NCBI RefSeq assembly: GCF_000715075.1
Contig: NC_134082.1
Span: forward strand, 145,936,948 to 146,000,947
Origin: Nicotiana tabacum
Lineage: Eukaryota > Streptophyta > Magnoliopsida > Solanales > Solanaceae
Reading direction: 5' to 3'
DNA length: 64,000 bases
Shown here: in pieces, positions 34,919-47,162 of the stretch
Layout of the letters: each line of letters starts with the position of its first letter
Numbering within the stretch: the stretch's first letter is position 1
Notes under the pieces: generated by a model
What the model saw: the letters and a program-made list of their open reading frames with translations, nothing else
Told to the model about the DNA's origin: nothing
Databases searched by the model: none
Made by a program: the position numbers and the translations under genes

Positions 34919-34982
34919 GGTCGAATCTTATAAAGATTGCCTACGTATCATGTCCCCGCATGAATCAGACCGTGCGTAGTTC
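34919..34982 (-). other. Conserved pseudoknot-like RNA module M3
   Basis: Minus strand. Helix 1 CTACG (34975-34979) with CGTAG (34941-34945). Helix 2 GGTC (34968-34971) with GACC (34919-34922). Helix 3 TCATG/CATGA (34959-34963, 34948-34952). Helix 4 AATCTT/AAGATT (34933-34938, 34924-34929). It lies between ORF1 and gag. Confidence 0.75.
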
Positions 34983-35196
34983 TGGCAGAAACAATTATTA
35001 ATACTCTTATTTATTTTTAACAAATGAAACAGTACAAAGACAGAAATGACATTACTTTTGGACAACACTTTAAGAAAATGGTTTAAAAGACTTGACACGG
35101 ACTCAAACTAAAACATGATTATTATATAAAAAGTTCCAACAACTATGATTACGCTCCATTCCGCAATCCTTTGCTTTCAATCACTGGAACATCTGC

Positions 35197-37268
35197 TCAT
35201 GGTGGGGCTTGACCCGGCTGACCTCCTAGTGTACGGTACATTCTTTCTAACTCCATTGCAAGATGACGGGCAAAAGTAGGTGCATGCTCTAGAAACCTTT
35301 CATAATCCATCCCTTGACAGTTTACATAACTTTGAGAGGTGTAAACAGCCAAATCATGGATTTGTGCTCTGAAATCTTGGAGATTTTGGTCTTGGTTTTG
35401 CAATCGCTGTTGGCGAGTGGTGGCTACATCTCTTATGCGGTCTTCGCGATCTAAAGCTGACTCCAATTGAGCTCGAAGTCTGGCCTGATCGAGTCTTGCC
35501 TGTGCTCTTTCCCTATCAATATCTGTGTGCTGATGTTCTCTATTATACCTTCTCATTTCTTCCAACTGTGCATGGAGTTGAGCTTCTAAATGTATCCAAT
35601 GGTCCTTCTCTCTCTTGAATTGAGCCATGTTTTCTTCGAATCTTATTACTTGGCGTTCCTTATTAGATTTGGCCTCCTCATTTAACTGTATGAATTTTCC
35701 CTTAGCTTTGTCTAACGCCTTTTCAGTCTTTGTCAAGATGGAGTCATAATCTTGCATTTTTTCTATCAGATTGGCAATGATTTTCTGATCTTTCCAACTT
35801 CTCACTGGCACTTTAGAAGCTTTCTTCATCTGTTGAAACTGAGCGCGGAGAGTTTTATTCTCACTAATCAGACTCTTCTTTTCACCTTCTGCTTCTTGTG
35901 CTTGTAAGTCTTTCTCCAAATTAAGGTTCCTCAGACTTTCTTCTAAGGCATGAATAGTTTCTTTGTACCCCTTTTCCTTTTCACCCCAAGCCAACCGTTC
36001 TTGGATTTTGTCATCAAAGGTTTGAACATGCGGTCTTTTTATGGGCCTTCTAAGATCAGGTTCTGGTGCATCATCCACGCGGGATCTTTTCTCAAACCAC
36101 CTAGCATATCCCGGATTTATCTCGCCTTTCGCAGGATCTGGAACTTGAGTATCATCTTTCAAGTATCGACAACCATTCCAAATCTGCTGGATAAAGCCTC
36201 AGGAAGAGTGGCTTCGGGGTGTAGCTCGATCACTTGCACACTCAAATCTTCATCATCAGGCACCACTTGGTATCTCCCTAGCTGTCTTAGAACTCTCTGT
36301 GGCGCATACGGCTGTACGCTTCTTAAACCCAACAGCAGCATATAACTCTTCAAGGTTGACATGTGTATCACCTCTCTTATCGGGATCCATCCCAAAGTCC
36401 ACTCAACTTGACTTGCCATTAAAGATCTTAAATGGGATATCCAGGCTTCCACCCCTTCTGGAGATTTATAATCTTTTATTCTTTCTTCATAACTCTCGAT
36501 GAAATTGTCCTTGCTTGGACCATACTGCATGAACTTGGGGTGATGTCGGAGATGGTCAGTCAACCACATTTGCAACAAAATATTGCACCCTTCGAAGAAT
36601 TTTGCCCCAGATTTACATAAAGTCAATGCCCGATAAATGTCTGAGAGAATGATCGGGGAAAGGGTGTGACGTTCCTCAGTAGTGAGGACTTGTACGACTC
36701 TGGCTATACGAATATCAATCGTCCGCTCTTTGTTTGGGAAAACCATGATTCCCAGAAAAACCACCATGAAAGCGAAGCGTCGGTGAATCTGCCAGGTGTC
36801 CTTGTTTTGTTTGTTGGTAAGTCCCTTTTCATGAATTTCAAATCCATCCGGCTTTCCGAACGTTGAATATAGGAAGTTGAAAGAACAACACCCTTTGACA
36901 ACGTTGCTTTTTCTAATTTGATTACTAATATTCAGAAGACTAAAGAATCGGTGTACTGAGGGAGCCTTTAGGAATATAAGATTCTGGTTTCTCAGATCTC
37001 TGTCAAAATCGGAATATCCAGCTATTTCTTCCAATGTGGGAGTAAGCTTGAAATCAGAGAAGTGAAAGACATTGTGAACAGGGTCCCAAAAAGTCACTAG
37101 CGACGTAATCAAATCATCGCGTGGTTTAACGTTCATAATATCTGTGAGAGCTCCCAAATACTTAATGACCCATTTCTGACCATCTCCTCCTAACTCATGC
37201 CACCACATCTGAAGCTGAAATAGAAACTCATCTACATCTGTGAATGGTAAGTTTTGGATGGTGCTCAT
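35197..37268 (-). pseudogene. ORF1 of Ogre copy 1 (plant-mobile-domain-like plus coiled coil), frameshifted
   Basis: ATG at 37268. The first 369 residues form a helical domain of the plant mobile domain / DUF7745 type, with HNVFHFSDFKLTPTLEEIAGY, GAKFFEGCNILLQMWLTDHL and GLRSVQPYAPQRVLRQLGRYQ. A one-base frameshift at about 36160 separates it from a highly charged C-terminal half rich in Glu, Arg, Lys and Gln with heptad-like spacing, probably a coiled coil. Ogre elements are known to carry an ORF1 before gag; its role is not established. Copy 2 has the same two parts in a single frame. Confidence 0.85.
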
Positions 37269-38275
37269 TTTGTACCTATGAGCGATGTTAATTTTAAAAA
37301 TCCAAAATCAAGACTCATTTTGAAAAAAATCATTAATATTAAAAACAAAACATTTCGATGAAGAAGGTTTAAAGGCTGTGTTTGCTGACCGGCAATTTTT
37401 TTTTTTTTTGAAGAAAAACGACCAAAGGCGGCTGTTCTTGCCAAAACAACCTTCCGGCGCCCTTTTGGGACATTCGACATATTTTGGGCAAGAATGACAT
37501 CGCCTTACTTATGACAACACCATGACATTTATGTACCCACACTTTTAATTATTTAATATCTATTTTTTTTTACTTTTTTTTTAATAAATAAACACGACGT
37601 TTCTTTCCTTTTTAGAATTTCAAACTATTTTGGTTTTTTTTTTTCGAAAACAGCCAATTTTCTCTCTCGGTTCTCACATTGATCTTCCTTTTCTAACTTT
37701 TTCCTATAAGCTGGTCAACATGCAAAATCCGAAACAAATGAATGCACAAGTAGCAAGTAAGATGCATCAGGATGGTCTTTTCATTTCGGGTACACCTGTC
37801 CTAGACAGACTCAACCCCTGTGTTGGGTCTCCGAAGTCAAATGCGCATGATGCAAACAACGTTCCTACTAGGGATCCGGCATGAAGCTGAGTTATTCTGA
37901 GTGTAAAACCTGGGGTATACTGTTCTAGACCTGGCTTACCCAAGCGGACATCTTGAGCCGAAGTGGGGGCAACGTACCGGGACCATGAAAGTCTACCCGG
38001 CCTAGTTACTTGTCCCAACTTCGTTCTATTTGGTATGACTTCTAACAGAAAGGTGGGCCACGCGCACGTGTGCACCATAAATTCAAAAGACTCAGAAAGA
38101 AGAAGGGTTTCGTAGCAGTTTTATATATACAATTCAGATAATATCAAAGCGGTAAAAAGCAACATTTAGCACATTAGGCATCAATATGTAAAAATCAGAT
38201 AATAAATAAGGCCAAATAATACAATTATTCTAAGCTCGAATTCTTGAACCCTAAACCAGAGATTCTGGCTTTGAG
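37269..38275 (-). other. Leader of Ogre copy 1 between primer site and ORF1
   Basis: About 1 kb without a gene. It aligns by eye in blocks with the leader of copy 2 (for example the CCGGAAGGTT block near 37455) but lacks the module M1 found there. A T-rich tract lies near 37560-37645. Confidence 0.7.
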
Positions 38276-38293
38276 TCCCCAGCAGAGTCGTCA
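38276..38293 (-). other. Primer-binding site of Ogre copy 1
   Basis: On the minus strand TGACGACTCTGCTGGGGA starts four bases after the 5' LTR end. It resembles the arginine-tRNA-type TGGCGACTCYGCTGGGGA site of Ogre elements. Similarity to the copy 2 site continues to 38256, with changes in the T-loop part. Confidence 0.75.
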
Positions 38294-38297
38294 GAGC

Positions 38298-41200
38298 TGT
38301 CACACCTCCTTTTTACCTACACCCCCCGGGAAGGGAGTATATAAGGGAGATTTTCCAATCAAAGGACAATCGAAACGGGATTTATTTATTTATTTCAGAG
38401 TCGTCACTTGGGAGATTTATGGTCTCCCAAGTCACCGATTTTAATCCCGAATCGAGGAAAATATGACTCTGTTTAACAGTCCGCGAACCAGAAATCCGAG
38501 TAAGGAATTTTGTTAACCCGGGAGAAGGTGTTAGGAACTCCCGAATTCCGTGGTTCTAGCACAGGCAATTTATACTTGGCCTAATTATCTGACTTATTAC
38601 ACATTTTAAACTTATTGCGTATTTTTAACTTTTATTACCATTTTAATTTGATTATTTGTAATTATAGAATTGTCTTGAAACGAATCACGCGTACGTATAT
38701 TCGTTTTATTTTATTGTATGTAAGGAATCATGTCACGCGTACGTGTACATAATTAAATTAATAACATTTTTTATTATAAAAATGAATTTGGCCGAAGTTG
38801 CGCGTGCTTAAAACAAACGACGAACATTTGTCATTTTTGTATGATTAAATGGTAGGCGGCGCGCCTCGGACTATATAAGCTAATTTAATTTAATAACCTC
38901 CGAAAACCCATTTTTTATTAAGAAGATTTGCTCGAAGTTGCGCGAACGCATACCCCGACTTGTCTTTAGAATTGTAATCATGTCACGCGAACGTGTCCAC
39001 AACCACACTAATATTTTATTAAGATTAAGATTGTTTCGCCCGATGTTGTGCGAACGTATACTCTAATTTTTTCTTTCATGAAATCATAACCGTGTCACAC
39101 GGACATGTCCACAATCACGATAATATTTTAAACGGCCCTAAAGGTTTCTCTACGAATGTTTATTATTTTTATATCTATATTAAGATGAGAGCCGTGGGAA
39201 TTCGCTGAATGGCGCACCTCGATTTCCAAAGAATCAAGATTCATTAGGTGTTGGCCATAGGTTATATGATTTAAATGTGTGAATGGTACGCCTCAAAATT
39301 ATTCAACTAGAAGAATTAAGGAGATAATTAAAACTAATTTGAAATTAAAAATCACAACCACACCGCGAAAACAGTATCCGTGATTCAATTATGTGCCTAG
39401 AGCTTGATCACCATATTCACAAGTTATTTGTTCTCTTACTATGCTTGAGACCAATTGTATGTGTTTTAAAACTTGCAAAGTGGTTTACATGTAAAGTTGG
39501 GAGAAATTTAGCTGATATGCATACCATTTGTTTTATGAAATAGTTGTCACTCCACCCGGAGCAAACTCAATTTTGTATATCCTTTACTTGAAATGCCGAA
39601 ATCAGTACTCGCAAACCCAATCATCTTCTACGCATTTATTATTTTTTTTAGTCCAAATCCTAATTATTCTGTTAATTCGCTTATGACGATTGAGTTTTAG
39701 ACGAACAACATCAAACCAATTATTGTCCAAACTTGTGAAAACTATTTACAACTACCAAATCTATACCTTGTAATAATGTTGACATTATTTTTTGTTATAA
39801 GAAATGGGCTAATTGCACTCCTAAGTTAAAATAGGCAATTTATTGTTAAGAAAGAAAACTAGTTAACAAATTGATTTGATAGACAAATTCACACCACATA
39901 TACCACGAATACACAACTGAACCTTTCAGAATATTCCAATACTTTAAGCATAATGGATTATATCAATTTACCTCTAACTTATGGTTATCCCAACAGCTGT
40001 TATCATACAAGATTACATACAAACAAAAAACACTTATGTCAACTAGAATTAAAACAAAATTTCGATGTTTGACGAAATATACTATTGTGGTTTCTTGATA
40101 TTTCCATACTACCATGCACTTAGCTAACTGGGCTTAAACACAAAATTTAACTAATGGTCAACCTTCTACCAAGTTCCCCATCTCAGCAGATCGAAAGCAG
40201 CCATAACCAATGAGCTTCAGAAATAAGTAAAATTACTGTAGGGCTTATACTAATTTCAACAGAGGCAAGTTGACTAATAGCTATCATGTTGAGCATGTGA
40301 TATGTTAATTAACTAAAAAACAAAACTGAAACTTAAACTAATATATATTTAAATGGGCAGAAGACATATTTGGAACTCCGGATTTCATTTCATTGTGATA
40401 TCGAAACCCTGTATGAGATAAGTCTAAAAACATATACCTGGAAATGAGAGTAAAAAGGGGTAAGATTCAGCAGTAGCAACAGCAAGACCCGGCAGCAGAA
40501 ATACACCAAGGAAAACCAATTTTGAGCCAAATTCAAACCAGTAGAAAGATCAAATGATGATCAGTTAATCAAAAATGCAGCCAACACTTGAACCAAACAC
40601 TTGAAAACCAACAAGTTCAAATCATTTTTAACATCTGATTATTCAGGAATTATTTCAGAAATGAAAAGCCTTAAGAAGTTCAGAAATTTTAATGGAACAG
40701 TAATATTTGTATCCTTTCCCGTATTTTCCTAAATGTTTTTCTTTCTTCCCCAATGCCCCTTTCTCTGAATGTCTCCTCCTCTTATACAGACATGCCTTAC
40801 CTTTTTAAACCTACTGCCCGACCCCTCTTTCCCACTAAAATCTAAATTTTTTCCACTTAAACCCACTAAGGAAAACTTTTCCTTATTTTCAGCCCCCCAT
40901 TCCCTTTTGTTCCCCATTACCAAATTAATTTAAGGACATTAATATCCCACTAACAAAACACTAACATTAAAATATTATCCTAACTGTTTCATTCCCAAAT
41001 CACCCCTGAAACCCCTTAATATTACTGCCCCTAATACAATTATTCAATTGTATTAAAACTCAATTCTGAAATCTGTTCAAGCTAACAAAGATTTAAAAAC
41101 TAAACCTGACTAACAGCTATAACCAAACTTATTGACAGCTAAATGACTAAGGTTGAACTCCAATTGACACAAATGAACTGAATTTAAATCGCCACACAGA

Positions 41201-43147
41201 ACTCAACAGAATCATTTAAACTGAAATTGAAAATTGAATCAAAATGCACATGAATGCAGGTTCATTGTCAGCCTACTAACAATGCCCTGAAGCTAAGTGT
41301 CTATAGATCAAGCATACACAATAACCATTTGACGAACTTATTGGTTTACAAACAAGAATGAATTAATTGACGAGGACTAATTAACCGATTACCTACAACA
41401 ATTGATAACAATCAATCTGAAAATAGATAATCAGGCAATTTCAATCGGCATTGACAAGAACAGAGGATTATAATAACAACTAATCGACGAACTTATTCGA
41501 ATCGATTACACAGCCTATAATTATTCACAACAAAGAACAGAAACAAAATCGACCAAATAAAAAGGTCTGATGGAGAAGGAAATAACAATCGACAAAACTG
41601 AACAATTAATATAACCATACTAAACACATAAACAGATACTTAAAACATCAGACAATAGAATAAAAGAAAAAAGGAAAAATACCTTAGATAGAACAAAGAA
41701 CAGATGGACTTGAATCGACTCAAATTTGAACTTCTTTTGAGGTCAAACGGACCTTAATCGAGTGTTCTCAACTTAGAACACTTCGACTAAGGTCAGTTAA
41801 ACACCCAAAACCTCTTAAAATTCGTACAGAAACTAGTTTTGGTTTTTTTAGGGTTCTGTTTGTTTTGATTTGGGGTTCGAGTGTTTCTAGCCAGATTCGA
41901 ACCAAACCAACGGTGGTTTGGTGACGAGGGAGGTCATGGACAGGTCTAGTATGAGTTTAGACTGGTTGGGGTAGATCTAGTTCCTGCTCGAATCTTCGAT
42001 TGAAGATTCGAGAAGCTGAGGGTTGATTCGAGGCAAGTGGTTAACAGATCCGTGATGAGGGTGATCAGGGGGTGCCTTGTGTGGGTTTGGGGTTCATTAG
42101 ATGATCCAAGGTTTTGGGTCCTGAGTTTCGATCGAAGATTCGAACAAGGAGAGGATGATTCGAGGACAACGGAGTGGGGATTCAGGTTGAGGGTGGTTAG
42201 GGGGTTCTAGGGTGTTATTTTGGTGGTCACCGGCGTTGTTGCCACCGGCTTTCATGCGAAGGGGTTTCAGGGCGGCTAGGGTTTGGGAGGATTGCTTGGG
42301 TCCATCTCTGAAAGAGACGATGAACAGGGTATGGCTTAGGGGGGTGTGAGGAGAGGGGTTAGGTTTATATACGGAATGGATGGTCTAATCCTGGCCGTTG
42401 GATCAGTCACGATCAATGGCCTGGATTAGTTCATTTAAGGGAGACGGTGTCATTTTGGGGTAGTGCTGGGGCGGGTGTGGTTCGGGGTAAGCGGGTCGTG
42501 GGTCGGGTTTGGTCAAAGCTTTGGGATCGTTTGATCGGCTGAGATCAACGGTCCAGATTAAAACGTGCCCAAACGACGTCATTTGGTTCTGGTAGGGGTG
42601 GACCAGGTATGGTAGACGGGTGTGGGATGGTTTGGCATGGGTTTGGACGGATTTTGTTTGGGCTTGAGTATCTTCTGGCCCAAATTTGATTTCCCTTTTT
42701 TATTAACTCCTTTTCTTTTCTTTTCTTTTCTTTTCTTTTCAAAATTAAACTTAAAGATCCTAAATTAAATTATAGAAAACCTAAGTTAACTTAAAAATAT
42801 TAATTAACTTTAAATAATACCCATCACAAACAATTAAACACTTAAATTAAAATAAAATCACACAATTTGACCAAAATACAAATAATATGTTATTTTTTGT
42901 GAATTTTCATTTTTGTAAAACACCTAATTATTAATTAATTCCAAAATTAAAAAATCCAATTCTAAATGCAAATGCTATATTTTTGTATTTTTAATGCATT
43001 AATAAAATTAAATATGCACACAGATCTATGCAAACAAACATGAAAATCACACAATATTTCCTAAAAATAACACATAATTAAAGTAAAGACCTGATTTTGG
43101 GAATTATTTTGGAGTAATTCGTATGAGGCAAAAATCACGTGCTCACA
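38298..43147 (-). repeat. 5' LTR of Ogre copy 1
   Basis: Length is 4850 bp. On the minus strand it begins TGTGAGCACGTGATTTTTGC at 43147 and ends GGAGGTGTGACA at 38298. A TATATAAA sequence at about 42371-42364 implies a U3 of about 0.78 kb and a long R-U5. No gene is supported in it. Confidence 0.92.
42391..42586 (-). promoter_or_regulatory. U3 promoter modules in the Ogre copy 1 5' LTR
   Basis: Counterpart of 23586-23781: an ACGACGTC dyad at 42570-42586 (one arm mutated), inverted repeat at 42523-42554, second inverted repeat at 42391-42424, then TATATAAA. This is the LTR that would drive the element. Confidence 0.6.
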
Positions 43148-43152
43148 CTATC

Positions 43153-43536
43153 GTTGAGAGAGGCGACTTCTTAGAGACTCCGAGGTACATTTGTCGTGTC
43201 CGCAGACTAAGGAGTCCCTTTCTACTCCCGCATTTAGTATTTAGCCCTTCTGTACTTTTCTGTTCTTTATTAGAAATTCCGAAGTTAGAGCTATGTAGTA
43301 TTTCTTTTCTTAAATTGTGATTCATGGGTTTTCGGGTCTTGGATTTATGTTTGGTGTTGAGAGTTAAACATGGAGTATGCCGAGCAGCACATTTACACAC
43401 TGTTATTGTTTTACTCTGTTTTTAAATTGTTTTACTTCCGCAAGTTTGTTTATCTTCTGCAAATTTAGGCTTTCCTAGTCGTAGAGGCTAGGTACTGTCA
43501 CGATGGTTCATGGAGGGCGAACCAGGGTCGTGACAC
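43153..43536 (+). repeat. 3' LTR of the Tekay element, right part
   Basis: It resumes at GTTGAGAG directly after CTATC (43148-43152), colinear with 10614-10996 of the 5' LTR, and ends GTCGTGACA. The Tekay target duplication CTCGA follows at 43537-43541. Confidence 0.92.
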
Positions 43537-43541
43537 TCGAG

Positions 43542-44390
43542 CAATTACAACAATTTACTAGACATATTCTCTCGAACTACGCTAGTTGGCTTTATCTAAC
43601 CGCTCACTATGACCACGTCAAGGCTTTGTTTTTTCTAAACCTGCCTTTAAACCTGTTGTATTGATTTCTCACATACATTAGGAGTGACGTTGTTCAACAA
43701 CTACCTAAATATATATCCTTTCTCAAGCAACACATAATAAATAGGCACAGTCAATCGATGATCATTCAATCAACAACAATAAACACGTAGTTGAACAAGT
43801 AGAGAAATCTAACGGCTCAATTATAAAAAAACATAACAAGAATTTATCCTACTAAAGGTTCTATCAAAACCCTAGATAATAAATTAGCTATTCATAATAG
43901 TATGTAAAACTACAATACTAAAAGTCATAACCAACAATGAAAAATAGGAAGAGGAAGGTAAAACTCGTAGAAGAATTTTCTGCCTTGCTCCTATTGTGTC
44001 TCTACCTCCTTAGGTCGAATCTGTGTCAAAAGTGTGTTCAACCGCCTCAAAATATCGTTTTTACATGTATTTATATCAAGTAGGGTTGGTCCTAGACGAA
44101 AATAACTTCTCCCGAGCAAAATACGACACTCACTCTATAAATTTTGTACTACCGTGCCGCATGGGGCGACACGCCATGTGGGGCGGCAGTAGAAAAGCTC
44201 AGATTGCTGATTCTGACATGCTGCAGAAAATTTTCACAAGTGCGCCGCATTGCGCATCGCACCACGCACCGCGGTAGTGGGAATTTGCGAAAATGGAAAA
44301 CATGAAAGTTGTAGCCCTTTCAAATAGCTTTCCAACGATAAATTTGTATTGGGAAAAAATGAGTTTACATATTAAAGTGGTGTGAAGATG
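43542..44390. repeat. Unclassified dispersed repeat, right half
   Basis: Continuation of the repeat at 7736-8107 after the Tekay insertion. It is AT-rich and then becomes GC-rich with GCGCCGC-type words near 44150-44275. No ORF is credible. Its right edge is set only by the proposed LTR start of element C. Confidence 0.45.
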
Positions 44391-44393
44391 ATG

Positions 44394-44890
44394 TGTCATG
44401 ACACATAGACTGGTCAAAGAGTTACAACTGGCAAAGAGGCATGAGTTGCAATAGATACGAGTAGAGGCAAAGGAAGAGGCACGAGCGGTTATCCAAAAGA
44501 CTCAGCGCTCGTGCTTATTTAAGTCCAAGAATCAAGGGGAATAAATCTGACACTACATGGGAGTATAGATACAGTATTTAATGAGCCTTAAATACTGAAA
44601 ATGTTAGAGATTCTATATTAAATGCAATGATTATGTAATGTCTTTAATTGTCCATAATGGCCTTATTATGATAAAGGCAAAACGCATATCTCCAAAATAG
44701 CTATAAAAGGGAGAGAACGGATCAATTGTAGGGACACAAAATATTATCTAAATATACCGACTTACTTGCTTTTCTTGTAATTATCTTATTGCTAGCCAAA
44801 TTGCTTTCTTTCATATATTCTTTTGATTATCAGTAACCCGAGTTCTCCTAAATTAAAGCTTTGACCGAAATCCCATTTTTTGGTTAAACA
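44394..44890 (+). repeat. Probable 5' LTR of element C
   Basis: About 0.5 kb, starting TGTCATGACA and ending GGTTAAACA before the primer site. A TATA sequence CTATAAAAGGGAG lies at 44701-44712. There is no partner LTR here, so the start is tentative. Confidence 0.55.
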
Positions 44891-44892
44891 AA

Positions 44893-44912
44893 TTAGTTCC
44901 ATTACCGGGAAT
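44893..44912 (+). other. Primer-binding site of element C
   Basis: TTAGTTCCATTACCGGGAAT follows the LTR end by two bases and looks like a decayed TTGGYNCCGTTGCCGGG-type site. The tRNA is not assigned. Confidence 0.5.
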
Positions 44913-44959
44913 CTGATAATCTATCCTTTTTTAGCTTAACTTTCCTTGTTGCATCAACC

Positions 44960-46508
44960 ATGTCAAACAACAATGACAACATTCAAGGAAACCAAGGAAA
45001 TCAACAACTTCAAGGAAATCCACAGGGTAATCAAACCCCGGTCCCTTCTCCACGAGGCTCTCCTCGGCGATCTCGTGAAGGCTCTCCTGATAGATCTCAT
45101 ACAAATAGAAACGCTCAATTTGAAAATGTTGAAGCTATTGATGAAGCTTTGCAGAAACTAATTGTTGCACAGGTCAATAAAGCTCTTGAGCCTTTTGCTA
45201 GCCAGTTACCAGCTGCACCACCCACACCCACTCCAAATAACAACACTTTGGAGAACCCTCGTTCTGGGTTTGTTAATTCAGGTAGCGGTGGAACCCCCAG
45301 TGAATCACAAGAGGGAGAACCAGGTAACTTAGTCGATTCTAATTTACAAAATTTAGTACTAACATTGCAGAAACAGCTCAAGGAGCAAAGTGACCGCATA
45401 GAGAAAATACTCGGGGTGCCGCCCATAATCAAAGGGATAGTTACGGATAAATATTCGCAATAACCCTGAAAGCAAGTGCTGCTCCCCTCTCAATTCCAAA
45501 GAAATTCAAAATGCCTGATATTCCAAAATACGATGGAACAACAGACCTACGAAACCACGTGACTGCATTCACAATAGGCGTAAAAGGCAACGACTTGACC
45601 AAGCAGGAGATTGAATAAGTATTAGTCAAAAAATTCAGTGAAACACTCACCAAGGGTGCATTAACATGGTATTCTCTTTTACTCGAAAATTCTATAAATT
45701 CTTTTGCTGAGCTTGCAGATTCTTTCATCAAAGCATACTCGGGGGCTCAAAAAGTCGAAAAAAGAATGGAAGATATTTTCAAGATCAAGCAAGGGCACTC
45801 AGAATTGCTTAGGGAGTTCGTGGACAGATTCCAACGTGAAAGAATGACGTTATCACTTGTACCTGATAATTGGGCAGTTATAGTTTTCACAAGTATTTGA
45901 ATAAATATAGCTCAGAAGCTACGAGGCGACTCAAGGAAAGTCTTCGTGAATTCCCAGATACAACATGGAATGACATTTACAACAAGTATAGCATGAAGCC
46001 AAGGATAGAAGAAGATATTGTTCCACAATTCCAAAAAGAAGAAAAAGTAAGTTCGAGACGGGCGGAAACCGAAAAAAGGTCCAATAAAAACAGGTACAAG
46101 CCATACATGGGACCTGTGGGAAAAGATTCACGGTCAAAACAGGACAATAAAAGGTATGATCACATATCAAGGAATAGAGAGTCAGACTCTTCATCAAGAT
46201 TTAAGAATGATCAAAACACCCATAAGTCACGAGATGATGATAGAAATTTGAAGGCGAGATTTGGCGGTTACAATTTCAATGTTAGCACTTCCGAGCTCGT
46301 AGCTGTTTTGAGAAGCATGGGTGACAAGGTACGGTGGCCAAAAGAGATGAGATCGAAACCAAAAAGGCGCAACCTTGATCATTAGTGTGAGTTTCATAAT
46401 GATCACGGGCATAAAATAGCAGACTGTAGATTTTTACAAAGTGAAGTTGATCATTTATTAAAACAAGGGTATCTCACTGAGTTATTTAGTGAGAAGGGTA
46501 AGCAAGCT
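44960..46508 (+). pseudogene. gag: gag of element C, broken
   Basis: ATG at 44960 opens a Gln/Asn-rich N-terminus (to 45463). The capsid core then continues in a second frame from about 45511 (MPDIPKYDGTTDLRNHVTAFT) and a third from about 45890. A TAG at 46383 precedes the knuckle CEFHNDHGHKIADC (46386-46427), a C-x2-H-x4-H-x4-C type with all four ligands present. Confidence 0.75.
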
Positions 46509-46511
46509 TAC

Positions 46512-47162
46512 ATGAAGAATAGGCAGGAACCCCCTAAACCACCTTCTCCTAAAAGGATCGTCAACGTTATAAGCGGGGGTGAAGACATCAATGGCATAAC
46601 GTACACGGCAGCTAATAAAATTTCCAAAGTCACAATTACCCAAGGGAAATGGGTGCGACATGTATTAGAGGAAGATAACATTACATTTGATGATGCGGAT
46701 GTGGATGGCGTATTATCTCCTCATAACGATGCCCTGATAATATCTTTAATTGTACATGACACTAATGTGAAATGAGTTTTGATTTATCCAGGTAGTTCCA
46801 TGAACATTATTTTGCTAAGAGTATTACGTGAGATGCAAGCTGAAGATAAATTAATACCAAAGGCGCATACTTTATCTAGATTTGACAATTCTAGTGTTGT
46901 GACGAAAGGAGAGGTAACACTCACCATATTCGCAGAAGGAGTTGTCAAAGATACAAAGTTTCAAGTAGTAGACATGGAGATGGCTTACAATATGATCCTT
47001 GGGAGACTATGGATCCATGAAATGGATGTCGTTCATTCAACCTTGCATCAAGTTATTAAATTTCCATCACCATGGGGAATATTTCAAATTCGCGGGGATC
47101 AACATACATTCAGGAGCATCAAATCTGTAGCAGATTCAAGTACGAAAAAAGAAGAAAAATAG
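46512..47162 (+). pseudogene. pol: Protease of element C, active site lost
   Basis: The retropepsin segment reads LIYPGSSMNI where element A has LIDPGSSANI, so the catalytic Asp is Tyr. A TGA at 46773 just upstream fits a CGA Arg codon. ILGRLWIHEMD and STLHQVIKF follow, and a TAG ends the segment at 47160. Confidence 0.75.

Larger units (their letters stand above)
19579..43147 (-). mobile_element. Ogre copy 1 (Tat lineage, Ty3/gypsy), 23.6 kb, minus strand
   Basis: Long LTRs (4765 and 4850 bp) end TGTGAGCACG...GTGTGACA or GTATGACA in the element's own direction. CTATC is duplicated at 19574-19578 and 43148-43152, and the intact site can be seen in the Tekay 5' LTR near 10609. Gene order on the minus strand is ORF1, gag-protease, intron, RT with two RNase H domains, integrase. 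ORF1 upstream of gag, an arginine-type primer site, very long LTRs and an intron before RT are the known marks of Ogre. A few stops and two frameshifts break it. Confidence 0.93.
8108..43536 (+). mobile_element. Tekay-type chromovirus (Ty3/gypsy), interrupted by a nested Ogre
   Basis: Two LTRs flank a gag-protease-RT-RNase H-integrase-chromodomain region. The 5-bp direct repeat CTCGA lies at 8103-8107 and 43537-43541. The 3' LTR is split by the Ogre at 19579-43147. Without the Ogre the element is about 11.9 kb. The primer-binding site fits methionine tRNA and the C-terminal chromodomain marks a chromovirus. The coding region carries at least 21 premature stops and one or more frameshifts, so the element is dead. 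Confidence 0.9.
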
